A stretch of DNA of 64,000 nt from Alteromonas ponticola (GTDB lineage: Bacteria > Pseudomonadota > Gammaproteobacteria > Enterobacterales > Alteromonadaceae), in contig NZ_JAATNW010000005.1 of NCBI RefSeq assembly GCF_012911815.1, forward strand, positions 124,001 through 188,000, in the 5' to 3' direction. Shown one piece after another: positions 32,645 through 41,670 of this stretch. The position numbers and the translations under genes are program-made. The notes under the pieces were generated by a model. The model was given only the letters and a program-made list of their open reading frames with translations. It ran no database searches and was not told the DNA's origin. Positions within the stretch are counted from its first letter, which is position 1. Each line of letters begins with the position of its first letter.

Positions 32645-33334
32645 TTACAAAAATGGCTCAGGTTGGAAATTGCCAAACGGCAACGGCGTCTCAAAAGAAA
32701 GCCACTGGTTGCTGACGGGGTGAAACACCTGTAATGCACTGGCGTGCAGTTGCAAGCGCTCGGCAGCCAGCCGACTTTCGTCGGTACCATACAGTCTATC
32801 ACCCAAAATGGGATGGCCCAGTGAAAGCATGTGCACACGAAGCTGGTGTGAACGTCCGGTAACAGGATACAGGGCGACCAGACTCTCCTGCTGGGTTTTC
32901 TTAACTACCTGATACCGCGTCTGCGCAGGCTTACCACTGTCCACATCCACCTTTTGCTTTGGCCGGTTGGGCCAGTCACAAATCAGCGGCAAATTGACCT
33001 CGCCGCTTTCCTTTTCAACTTCTCCCCATACCCGGGCAAAATAGCGCTTGCGGGTTTGACGGGTTTCAAATTGGCGCGACAGATGACGGTGCGCTGCTTT
33101 ATTCATCGCCAGGATCATTACGCCTGAAGTGGCCATGTCTAAACGGTGCACCACAGTGGCGGTGGGGAACACCGCGTTAACCCGCTTGATCACCGAATCA
33201 CGGTGTTCGGGCGCTTTTCCAGGCACACTAAGCAGCCCACTTGGCTTGTTAATCACCACAATATCCTCATCCTGATACAAAAATTCAAGATAAGGATGTA
33301 GCGGTGGGTTATAAATAAATGCCGGGTTTGCCAT
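32645..33334 (-). CDS. rluA: Dual-specificity pseudouridine synthase RluA
   Basis: 229 residues with catalytic D66 in HRLDMATSGV and the family motifs VINKPSGLLSVPGK, ARVWG, and TGRSHQLRVHMLSLGHPILGDRLYG. RluA makes pseudouridine at 23S rRNA 746 and tRNA position 32. It starts at an ATG overlapping the rapA stop by one base (TGATG), the same rapA-rluA order as in E. coli, so it is translated by coupling. Confidence 0.95.
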   Translation of the reverse strand: MANPAFIYNPPLHPYLEFLYQDEDIVVINKPSGLLSVPGKAPEHRDSVIKRVNAVFPTATVVHRLDMATSGVMILAMNKAAHRHLSRQFETRQTRKRYFARVWGEVEKESGEVNLPLICDWPNRPKQKVDVDSGKPAQTRYQVVKKTQQESLVALYPVTGRSHQLRVHMLSLGHPILGDRLYGTDESRLAAERLQLHASALQVFHPVSNQWLSFETPLPFGNFQPEPFL

Positions 33335-36156
33335 CAGGGGTTGTTCACCACAATTCGCAGCGCGTCCAGTCTGACATCCGCTGATGTCAGCGCCTTTTCC
33401 AGCGCGGCGCGTTGTAGGTCAATAAACTCTATTTCTTCATCGCGAACGGCGGGGTTACGCTGTTGCAGCGATCGTAAGCGCTCAGCTTGCTCTGTCATGC
33501 TCTCACGCATGGTCACAAGCGCACCCTGCAACACTTTGTTCGCCTGTGAATGTGCCAGCGTGGTGGCCTGGCTGATGTGTTTTTCCAGTTGTGGCTTTAG
33601 CGCACCCACCAGTTGCTGAGCTATTTTTTTACCCGTTGGGCGCACATCGTCAAACTGTGCATCGGTGGGTTGGCCTTTTGCATCCATGCAAATACGCAGT
33701 GGCGTAGGCGGCAGATACCTGCCCACCTGCAAGGCTTTAGGTGCGCTGCACTCGAGTACGTATAACGCTTCCAACCAATAGATACCCGCGGGCTGAGTGG
33801 TATCAGCAACAAAGCCTACGCTGCTTTTACCCAATACTTCAGTGAGCACCAGTTCGATCGCACTGTGCACCAGCGGATGATCCCAGGTTAAAAAATGCAC
33901 GTGTTCCAGCGTGGTGGCGATACGGCGGCGATAGGTCACTGTCATGCCTTCATGATCAAAGCCAGGCAGATGATTTACCATGGATTCGGTTGGCGTGAGA
34001 ATGAAACAGTCATGCCCTTTCTCTTCCTGATGAATACCTATGGCGTCGAATACCCGGCTCATAAATTTGGGTAACGCGATTGAAGTATCCAGTGCCACCA
34101 TATCTTCAAGCAATGAGTCCACTTTACCAATACCCGACGCATTGAGTTCAAGTAACCGGTCGCGCCCTTCATCCAGTTGTTTTTTCAACGTGGTGTTTAC
34201 CTGTTGGGACATGGCGATAAGCTGTTCACTCAAATGTGTGTCAGCCGGTGAATGACACGCGGTAAGCAGGGCTTCACTCACTTCCTCAAATACGCCAGAA
34301 CCCGTGGGGCAGGTATGCCTGAACGCATCCAGTCCCTGATGATACCAATCTAACAATACATGTTGTGCGGAGCCGGTCAGGTAAGGCACATGAATCTGCA
34401 CATCGCGGGTTTGTCCAATTCGATCCAGACGACCGATGCGCTGTTCCAACAGATCAGGTGTTAGCGGTAAGTCAAACAAGATCAGGTGGTGAGCAAACTG
34501 GAAGTTACGGCCTTCACTACCTATTTCACTACACAGTAACACCTGCGCTCCGGTTTCAGGGTCGGCAAAATAGTGTGCAGCCTTATCGCGATCGACGATG
34601 CTCATACCTTCATGAAAAACACTATGACGGATACCGGTTTTGGTGCGCAAAACCTCAGCCAGCTGTTGCGCAGTGGTGGCACTCGCGCAAATAAGCAGGA
34701 CTTTAGCGGGCTTAATATTACCGAGAAACTCAATCAGCCACTCCACACGGGGATCAAAATCCACCCAGGCTTCTGCTACTGACGGATGGCGCTCTGGGAA
34801 TAGTTTGTCGGATAAATCGGCACCGTCGACAATGGCAGAATATTCCGCCGGCAGATTTAACGCATGTGGATTTAATGCCCGGGCGGGAAATCCTTCTATG
34901 CTGGCACGACGATTTCTAAACAGAATTCGACCCGTACCGTGCAAATCGATCATTTTATGCGCCAGTTCCAGTCTTTTTATCTCAGTATCGAGATCGTTTG
35001 CTTCGATGAGCAATTCAGGTGCCAGTGCCCGAAGGGCCGCGATATGCTCGGTGGTGAGTGGCGCTTCCTCTAACAGCGGGGTGACAATTTCAGCTACCTT
35101 TGCATAGCTCGCTTCCTCTGCCAGAAAACTTTCATAGTCTACGAAGCGCGCAGGATCGAGTAGACGCAAGCGGGCAAAGTGACTTTGGTGACCTAACTGA
35201 TCCGGTGTAGCGGTTAACAGCAGCACTGCTGGAATAACCTTGGCTAAGGCTTCAATGCGTAGATATTCTGTTGATGGCTCGGCTTCAGACCAGCCTAAAT
35301 GGTGCGCCTCATCTACTACCAGCATGTCCCACTGCGAATCCATTGCCTGCTGATGATGCTTAGGGTGTTGAACCAGAAAGTCCAGGCTGCAAAGCACTAA
35401 CTGTTCATCGTCGAAAGGATTGCTTCCCTCTTCGAAAGCGGCGGCACAGCGACTTTCATCAAATACAGAGAAATGTAGGTTAACTCTGCGCAGCATTTCG
35501 ACCAGCCATTGATGCACCAGCGAGTCAGGTACAACTATTAGCACCCGTTGCGAGCGGGCAGTTTGCAACTGTTGATGAATGATGAGTGCCGCTTCGATGG
35601 TTTTACCCAGACCCACTTCATCTGACAGCAGAACGCGCGGTGCGTAACGTTTGCCGACTTCGGCGGCGATATGCAGCTGGTGGGGAATAAGTTCTATGCG
35701 TGCACCCGCCAAACCAATGGTGGACGACTGTTGATAGGCGTAGTCGTGTTCCAGTGACTGTAAACGCAGCTCAAACCACTTGGGTAAATCAAGCTGATTG
35801 TTAAACAAACGCTGTTCGGGCTCGTTTAACTGCACCAGCGGACTCAGCAGCGCTTCGGTTATGGTGACGGATTCCTTGGTGTCCTCACGAATGGCTTCGT
35901 ACACCAGCACGCCTTGCTTTTCAGTGACCGCGGTGACCGTTGCCTGCCACTCTTCGGTATGTGTAATACGATCGCCTACCGCATAGGTCAGCCGGGTTAG
36001 TGGGGCTTCGTTTTTAGCATAACGACGGATTTCACCCGTGGCGGGGAATAAAATTTCTACGGTTCGAAAGTCAACGCTGACGATGGCACCCAGACCTAAT
36101 TCAGTTTCAGTATTGCTCAGCCAGCGTTGGCCTATGTGGAACCCGTCGTTTTTCAT
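33334..36156 (-). CDS. rapA: RNA polymerase-associated ATPase RapA (HepA)
   Basis: 940 residues, near the usual ~968. N-terminal Tudor-like RNAP-binding domains (residues ~1-110) begin FHIGQRWLSNTETELGLGAIV. The Swi2/Snf2 ATPase has Walker A DEVGLGKTIEA (179-189) and DEAH (282-285); the helicase C domain contains SEIGSEGRNFQFAHHLILFDLP and EQRIGRLDRIGQ. It recycles RNA polymerase after transcription using ATP. Forms an operon with rluA. Confidence 0.97.
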   Translation of the reverse strand: MKNDGFHIGQRWLSNTETELGLGAIVSVDFRTVEILFPATGEIRRYAKNEAPLTRLTYAVGDRITHTEEWQATVTAVTEKQGVLVYEAIREDTKESVTITEALLSPLVQLNEPEQRLFNNQLDLPKWFELRLQSLEHDYAYQQSSTIGLAGARIELIPHQLHIAAEVGKRYAPRVLLSDEVGLGKTIEAALIIHQQLQTARSQRVLIVVPDSLVHQWLVEMLRRVNLHFSVFDESRCAAAFEEGSNPFDDEQLVLCSLDFLVQHPKHHQQAMDSQWDMLVVDEAHHLGWSEAEPSTEYLRIEALAKVIPAVLLLTATPDQLGHQSHFARLRLLDPARFVDYESFLAEEASYAKVAEIVTPLLEEAPLTTEHIAALRALAPELLIEANDLDTEIKRLELAHKMIDLHGTGRILFRNRRASIEGFPARALNPHALNLPAEYSAIVDGADLSDKLFPERHPSVAEAWVDFDPRVEWLIEFLGNIKPAKVLLICASATTAQQLAEVLRTKTGIRHSVFHEGMSIVDRDKAAHYFADPETGAQVLLCSEIGSEGRNFQFAHHLILFDLPLTPDLLEQRIGRLDRIGQTRDVQIHVPYLTGSAQHVLLDWYHQGLDAFRHTCPTGSGVFEEVSEALLTACHSPADTHLSEQLIAMSQQVNTTLKKQLDEGRDRLLELNASGIGKVDSLLEDMVALDTSIALPKFMSRVFDAIGIHQEEKGHDCFILTPTESMVNHLPGFDHEGMTVTYRRRIATTLEHVHFLTWDHPLVHSAIELVLTEVLGKSSVGFVADTTQPAGIYWLEALYVLECSAPKALQVGRYLPPTPLRICMDAKGQPTDAQFDDVRPTGKKIAQQLVGALKPQLEKHISQATTLAHSQANKVLQGALVTMRESMTEQAERLRSLQQRNPAVRDEEIEFIDLQRAALEKALTSADVRLDALRIVVNNP

Positions 36157-36219
36157 AATGTGTCGTCTGCTTGTTTAAAATGGGGCGGTATTGTACAGAC
36201 TAGGCTTTAACTTATAAAG

Positions 36220-36615
36220 TCAGCAGCCGTGGGAAGTCCATAGCTTTTTTAAACGTTGGGTTGGAAGCGTTTGATCGTTATACTTTTTAATTTGACGCAG
36301 GACTCTGCAGATTTCTTTCTCGGCCGCACGGATTTGGCGCTCTTTGGCTTTTCGATCTGCCTTATCATCTTTGAATACGGCCAGCAGATTTTGCTGGTGT
36401 TGGTATACCTCAGCATTGAGCGTATGTAAAAGCTCATCATCGATCACCGCCTCTACCTTTTTGGTGCCAATCTTCAACGGTGTATTGGCGCGTTTTTCTG
36501 CTGCTTTTACCGTGGCCGGTGGTATGTTCTTATTTTTTTCTTTCGCACTATAGTAGGCTTGGATGAGGGTGCCCATAGCACTGATTCCAGCAATGATTAA
36601 GCCTGCAAAATCCAT
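36220..36615 (-). CDS. Hypothetical protein with N-terminal hydrophobic segment (131 aa)
   Basis: The N-terminus MDFAGLIIAGISAMGTLIQAYYSA can form one membrane helix or membrane-peripheral segment; the rest is a strongly basic and acidic, mostly helical region (DKADRKAKERQIRAAEKEICRVLRQIKKY) with likely coiled coil. No family recognised. It is 63 bp before rapA on the same strand, but any functional link is unknown. Confidence 0.6.
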   Translation of the reverse strand: MDFAGLIIAGISAMGTLIQAYYSAKEKNKNIPPATVKAAEKRANTPLKIGTKKVEAVIDDELLHTLNAEVYQHQQNLLAVFKDDKADRKAKERQIRAAEKEICRVLRQIKKYNDQTLPTQRLKKLWTSHGC

Positions 36616-36954
36616 GTTCTTTCCCTGCGTTCGCGATGCCTCTACAATAATTAAAAACCTATCTTTAGTGCAACCACCAAATTAAGAATAATATTTCTTA
36701 TAATTTTCCCTTCAGTTTCAGCATCAACAGTGACCTGGTAATGTAATGATTGTAAAGATGTTATTCAGGTCACGAAAAAAATTATTGAGTAAACCAGCAA
36801 AAAATAAGTGATTCTGCTTTCAAACTGGACTATGGTGAAAGTGTAAGTCGAAGAGACGGAGTGGCAGTCCTGTTCGACCGCCCACTATGTCATCTTGGCT
36901 GGTGCTCGCACATGAGTAATGGGGCGAGTCTGGTGTACATTACCGGAGCGACGG
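36616..36954. other. 339-bp intergenic region between divergent genes
   Basis: Divergent control region. It holds one perfect long-range inverted repeat, GTGACCTG (36730-36737) / CAGGTCAC (36766-36773) with a 28-base loop, followed by an A-rich run; purpose unknown. No gene, tRNA or clear riboswitch was seen. Confidence 0.4.
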
Positions 36955-38352
36955 ATGCCAAAAAACAACCCTAAAGAAACCAAGATTTACGTTTTAGATA
37001 CCAACATACTGCTTCACGAACCGCATGCTTTCCTCTCTTTTAAAGAACACGACGTTGTCGTTCCGATGACGGTGTTAGAAGAACTTGATTACATCAAAGA
37101 CAGCAAAAAGGATGTGGCACGCGATGCCCGTGTATCGATTCGTTCCATGGAAGATTTACTGCACGATGCCACCCCGGAAGACATGATCAATGGCGTTTCC
37201 ATGGAGGGCCTGGCTGCTGGCGAAAACAAGCCAACAGGTTCGTTGTCTATTTACACGGATATGAACATGGCGGAGTCTCAGCAGGTGTTTACCAGCAACG
37301 AGAATGATAACCGCATCATCAATGTCGCACTGCAACTGCAAAAAACATTTTCACGGCGTCAGGTTGTGTTGGTTACCAAAGATCTGAACATGCGGCTAAA
37401 GGCGAAAGGTGCCGGACTGGCTCATGTGGAAGACTATCGTACCGACCAGCTGGTGAGTGATATCAAATACCTGTCAAAAGGTTATCACACCTTTGAGGGG
37501 GACTTCTGGGAAAAAGTGAAGTCGGTGGACAGTCGCACTGAAGGACGCGATACCATTCATACCGTTTCAAGAGAACTGCTTCCAAATGCCTTTATCAACG
37601 AATTTTTACTGGATGACAGCCAGCATTTTGCTGGTCTGGTAGAATCGATAAACAGTGAAACGCTGGATGTGCTGGATTTAGGCTTTGAGCGCTTGATGGG
37701 CCGACATGCCTGGGGCATCAGCCCGAAGAATATTGGCCAGGCGATGGCGTTACATGCGTTACTCGACCCTCATATTGACCTGGTGATACTAACTGGTCCA
37801 GCAGGTAGCGGCAAGACCTTGCTGGCACTGGCGGCGGCACTGGAGCTGGTGGTTGAAAAAAACATGTACGAAAAAATCATCGTTACTCGTTCCACCCCTG
37901 AAATTGCTGAATCAATTGGTTTTTTACCGGGTACTGAAGAAGAAAAGATGTTGCCCTGGCTTGCGGCAATCACCGATTCGCTGGAAGTACTGCACAAACA
38001 TGATGAAAACGTAAAAGGCTCCATGAGTTACATCATGGAAAAAGCCAATATTCAGTTTAAGTCGGTTAACTTTATGCGCGGGCGTAGTATTCAAAACTCC
38101 ATCGTTATTTTAGATGAATCGCAAAACCTGACTGCGGCTCAGCTTAAAACCATCATTACCCGCTGTGGGGAAGGGACCAAACTGATCTGTAGTGGAAACC
38201 TGGCGCAGATTGACAGTAACTATCTGAGCCCGGTTACTTCAGGTTTGACCTATCTGGTAGAAAAATTTAAGAATTTTTCTGGCAGCGCGACTATCAACCT
38301 CGATGGTGTTGTACGCTCCCGACTGGCAGAGTTTGCTGAGGAAAATCTCTGA
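36955..38352 (+). CDS. PIN domain-PhoH ATPase (YlaK-type)
   Basis: 465 residues from ATG 36955 (GGAG at 36944; an in-frame start at 36919 lacks a site). Residues ~8-150 form a PIN RNase domain starting TKIYVLDTNILLHEP, with D15 as a metal ligand. Residues ~260-465 are the PhoH ATPase with Walker A GPAGSGKT (281-288) and Walker B DESQN (from 387). PhoH2-type PIN-PhoH proteins are RNA helicase/RNase fusions. It ends two bases before the stop of the convergent gene. Confidence 0.92.
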   Translation: MPKNNPKETKIYVLDTNILLHEPHAFLSFKEHDVVVPMTVLEELDYIKDSKKDVARDARVSIRSMEDLLHDATPEDMINGVSMEGLAAGENKPTGSLSIYTDMNMAESQQVFTSNENDNRIINVALQLQKTFSRRQVVLVTKDLNMRLKAKGAGLAHVEDYRTDQLVSDIKYLSKGYHTFEGDFWEKVKSVDSRTEGRDTIHTVSRELLPNAFINEFLLDDSQHFAGLVESINSETLDVLDLGFERLMGRHAWGISPKNIGQAMALHALLDPHIDLVILTGPAGSGKTLLALAAALELVVEKNMYEKIIVTRSTPEIAESIGFLPGTEEEKMLPWLAAITDSLEVLHKHDENVKGSMSYIMEKANIQFKSVNFMRGRSIQNSIVILDESQNLTAAQLKTIITRCGEGTKLICSGNLAQIDSNYLSPVTSGLTYLVEKFKNFSGSATINLDGVVRSRLAEFAEENL

Positions 38353-38354
38353 TT

Positions 38355-39122
38355 TTAGTCTACTATGGTCGGCTCAATACCATATTTGGTGGCGAGCCTG
38401 ACTACCTCACCCTGTTGTTTTAAGATGGCGTAACCCCGGTTGAATGCATTTAACTTTTCTTCGGCATCTTCGGCTTTACGCGAAATTACCAGGTATTGAT
38501 TCAGTAATGCGATACTTGGCTCAATATAAACAAGGTCATCTTTATGCTCGGGATAGAGCGAGACTAAAATATGTCTGCCTACCGCTCTGTCTACTAGGGC
38601 AATATCGATACGTTGCTTAATGAGCTTGGCAATATTCTGGTTGAGGTGGGTCACTTCCTCAATCACTGCACCTGCATCATTAATTTCAGGCGGGTTGATA
38701 AAGCCTCGTACCGTGCCCACCCGCGCCGACGCCAAACTGTCTACTCCTTGCAGCGTAAAGTCTGATTCCACATGCTTGTAAAAGCCTACTTCGTTAGCGG
38801 GTAGAGGATTAGAGAACAAGAACCAACGTTCCCGATCCGCTGAATGCCACATGCTAATCAAACCATCAAAGCGCCCGTTTTTGGTTTCTTCTACCCGCCG
38901 TTGCCATGGGGGTAAGTACACCAGCTCAACCTCATATCCGGCTAACGTATAAGCTTCAACGACAATTTCACTGATAAAACCCTTATTATGAAGATCGTTG
39001 CCGTAGTAGGGCGGGTATTCACCAAAAGCCAGGGTGACGCTGGGCTTTGCTGAGTCAGAGGATGGCTGGGCATGAATCGGGTTTGACAGTACAAATACAA
39101 GCAAGCATAAAATTAAGCGCAC
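38355..39122 (-). CDS. Periplasmic solute-binding protein family 3 (SBP_bac_3)
   Basis: 255 residues with a Sec signal (MRLILCLLVFVLSNPIHAQ). The mature part has the SBP_bac_3 pattern VTLAFGEYPPYY, GFISEIVVEAYTLAGYEVELVYLPPWQR, then GRFDGLISMW. There is no ABC permease or ATPase next to it, so it is more likely a stand-alone periplasmic sensor-like protein, a type abundant in marine Alteromonadales, than part of an amino-acid importer. Ligand unknown. It follows 39145-40089 in the same direction with a 22-bp gap. Confidence 0.82.
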   Translation of the reverse strand: MRLILCLLVFVLSNPIHAQPSSDSAKPSVTLAFGEYPPYYGNDLHNKGFISEIVVEAYTLAGYEVELVYLPPWQRRVEETKNGRFDGLISMWHSADRERWFLFSNPLPANEVGFYKHVESDFTLQGVDSLASARVGTVRGFINPPEINDAGAVIEEVTHLNQNIAKLIKQRIDIALVDRAVGRHILVSLYPEHKDDLVYIEPSIALLNQYLVISRKAEDAEEKLNAFNRGYAILKQQGEVVRLATKYGIEPTIVD

Positions 39123-39144
39123 AACGCCTCCTAAAGATTAACGC

Positions 39145-40089
39145 CTACTGGATGCGCTCCAAGGTGTATTGGCCATTTGCAAGAACCTGACGTGTAGTGG
39201 GGGCAACCTGACCAAAAGGAAGCAGGGCGGGTCCAGTGGGCTCCATCAGTATATATGTTGTACCCTTGTCCATCACAGTTAGTTCATTCCCTTTCGGTGG
39301 TAATGCGACCCCCAGTAATGCGTGCTCTGGCAGCAAAACCATTACCATTGCCGTGGTAGGAAGAAACGCGCGCACAATGGCGGCGGTGATGACCGTCTTA
39401 CTATCACAGTCGCCCTTATTTTGAGATAAAACCTGGGCGGGGGGCGAGAAGCCTGAGCCGTTGCTGCCCGTTCTGTCTTCCAGCGCATCATACGGAATAC
39501 TTTGCACCCAGCTGAGCAACAGGTTGAAATATTCACGCGCATCCGAGTCTTCGATAAGCTTCTCATAGAAAGCTTGCGAAAGAGGGATCAGAGCTTCTGT
39601 GGTTTCAACAATATAGCGCACATGATCAGGTTTTACTGCCTGCTCGTTCAGTGGGGTGATAAATTTGGTGTAGTAGTGTTCGTACAGATATTCCGAATAG
39701 GCTTCTTCGCGACGCTCGTGCAACTGTTTTTGAATGATTGCTGCCTGTTGCTGGCTGCGCGCCCGCACTTTTACTTCAATTGACTCATTGCGCGGATTGA
39801 TATCAATTCTTGCCCGTTTTGGATTGATTTGGCGGGCGGCTTTCAGCAGTGCAACCGTGACGTAGCGTTGCGCCAACGCCGGTTGAAATGTGCGCTGTAA
39901 ATCGGGCGTTTTGTCTATCTGGTTCGTTTCCAGGGCAAACTGTAACGACTGTTCCGCACCATAATGATCCAGCCAGCGATAGGAATAGTTGACAAATTCT
40001 TGCGTGCGCTCTCGCTTAAAAGCGGTTTGCTGAGCATGACAGCACATGCTCAACAGTAGTAAAGGTATAGTGACCAGCCTACGAACCAC
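39145..40089 (-). CDS. Exported transglutaminase-like (papain-fold) protein
   Basis: 314 residues with a signal peptide (LVTIPLLLLSMCCHAQ). A helical, glutamine-rich N-terminal region (~30-150) is followed by a transglutaminase-like core: C228 in NKGDCDSKT, H256 in PEHALLG, and an acidic residue near 283 in ILMEPTGP, in the order expected for the Cys-His-Asp/Glu triad. Many such proteins in gammaproteobacteria are periplasmic proteases. Substrate unknown. It precedes the solute-binding protein gene. Confidence 0.75.
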   Translation of the reverse strand: MVRRLVTIPLLLLSMCCHAQQTAFKRERTQEFVNYSYRWLDHYGAEQSLQFALETNQIDKTPDLQRTFQPALAQRYVTVALLKAARQINPKRARIDINPRNESIEVKVRARSQQQAAIIQKQLHERREEAYSEYLYEHYYTKFITPLNEQAVKPDHVRYIVETTEALIPLSQAFYEKLIEDSDAREYFNLLLSWVQSIPYDALEDRTGSNGSGFSPPAQVLSQNKGDCDSKTVITAAIVRAFLPTTAMVMVLLPEHALLGVALPPKGNELTVMDKGTTYILMEPTGPALLPFGQVAPTTRQVLANGQYTLERIQ

Positions 40090-40186
40090 AATGCATCAAC
40101 CTTATAAAATGATTTAGTAATCAACCGAATGTAAAACAATTGATGGAAAATCTAACACATTTTTATTATGGCTGAAAATTAATCAG

Positions 40187-41572
40187 TCAGGTAGTGTACC
40201 AGTTGAGACTAGGATGCAGACTTACAACGCTGCCAACGATAATGAGCGCCGGTGGCTGGATATTGGCTTGTTTGCTACGTTTTTCAATGTCATTCAGGGT
40301 TCCAGTAACCACACGCTGTTCGGGTAACGTGGCATTTTCAATTAACGCTATTTGCGTCTCACTGCTCAAGCCGTGCTCGACCAGCTTCTGACAGATGATA
40401 GGCAGACCGGTCAGGCCCATATAAAAAACAATAGTCTGATTGGTATGTGCTAACGCGGGCCAATTCAGGTCCACGGTGTCATCTTTCAAATGACCCGTGG
40501 CAAAAACCACCGATTGCGCGTGGTCCCTGTGGGTTAGGGGAATTCCCGCATAACTGCTTGCACCACTGGCAGCAGTAATGCCCGGCACCACCTGAAAACT
40601 TATTCCCGCATCCACTAACGAAGCAATCTCTTCGCCGCCACGGCCGAAGATAAAGGGGTCGCCCCCTTTTAAACGCACCACGCGCTGACCTTGCCGGGCT
40701 TTTTCAATGATTAATGCATTGATCTGATCCTGAGGTACGCTATGCAGACTCTTTGCTTTCCCAACATACAGCTTTTCTGCGTCGCGCCTGACAAGTTCAA
40801 GAATTTGCGCTGACACCAGTCGATCGTAAATCACTACATCCGCTTTTTGCATCAAACGCAGTGCGCGAAACGTTAACAGATCAGCATCACCCGGCCCGGC
40901 TCCGACCAGGTACACCTCGCCCACGGCTTGCTGGTCATTCGCAGCGATGCTGAGGGTTTGGTCAAACAGGCTTTGCGCCTTTTCATACTGATTCTTTTCG
41001 ATGAGTTCAGCGACGTCACCCTCAAAAATGTCCTCCCAGAAATAGCGTCTTGCGGTCACGCTGTTTAGTGCCTGTTTAACTTTATCCCTGGCCGCCTGAG
41101 CAAATTCACCGAGCCTGCTGATGTGTTGCGGGATCAGGCTTTCTAGTTTCTGGCGCAAATGACGCAATAAGACGGGGGCGGAACCGCCACTGCTCAGAGC
41201 AATGGTAATTGGACTGCGGTCAATAATTGAGGGTGTGATAAACTGGCACAGCGGAGTATTATCCACCACATTCACCAGAATATTGCGTTGCCTGGCCAGC
41301 GCATAGATGTGTTCATTCAACTCGCTGTCAGCGGTACACACAAAAACCATTTCTATGTGCGCCAGATCACTCTGCTCAAACTTTCGCTTATGCAATGTGA
41401 CTTGAGAAGACTCAGCCAGTTCGGCCACCGCAGGGCTTACCTGATCAGCCACGATGATGATGCGGGCCTGGGTTTTTAACACCAGTTCTAACTTGCGTGC
41501 GGCCACATTGCCCGCCCCAACAATGAGGCAGGTTAAAGAGGTGGTGTCGATAAACGCGGGAAAGTACTGCAT
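40187..41572 (-). CDS. cysG: Siroheme synthase CysG (trifunctional)
   Basis: 461 residues. Residues 1-~210 are the precorrin-2 dehydrogenase/sirohydrochlorin ferrochelatase part (NAD site LIVGAGNVAARKLEL from ~16, and SSGGSAPVLLRHLRQKLE). Residues ~215-460 are the uroporphyrinogen III methyltransferase (VYLVGAGPGDADLLTFRALR, VIYDRLV, VRLKGGDPFIFGRGGEE). It makes siroheme from uroporphyrinogen III for sulfite and nitrite reductases. The two-domain fusion is of the E. coli CysG type. Nothing of the assimilation operon itself is in the window. Confidence 0.96.
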   Translation of the reverse strand: MQYFPAFIDTTSLTCLIVGAGNVAARKLELVLKTQARIIIVADQVSPAVAELAESSQVTLHKRKFEQSDLAHIEMVFVCTADSELNEHIYALARQRNILVNVVDNTPLCQFITPSIIDRSPITIALSSGGSAPVLLRHLRQKLESLIPQHISRLGEFAQAARDKVKQALNSVTARRYFWEDIFEGDVAELIEKNQYEKAQSLFDQTLSIAANDQQAVGEVYLVGAGPGDADLLTFRALRLMQKADVVIYDRLVSAQILELVRRDAEKLYVGKAKSLHSVPQDQINALIIEKARQGQRVVRLKGGDPFIFGRGGEEIASLVDAGISFQVVPGITAASGASSYAGIPLTHRDHAQSVVFATGHLKDDTVDLNWPALAHTNQTIVFYMGLTGLPIICQKLVEHGLSSETQIALIENATLPEQRVVTGTLNDIEKRSKQANIQPPALIIVGSVVSLHPSLNWYTT

Positions 41573-41670
41573 AGCTCTAAAAGTTGTTCATAAAAACACT
41601 ATTTTGCCAGTACCCTTATACAAAATTAAAAAAGAAATAACGAGTTGTTATTTCTTTTTGGAATAAAAAC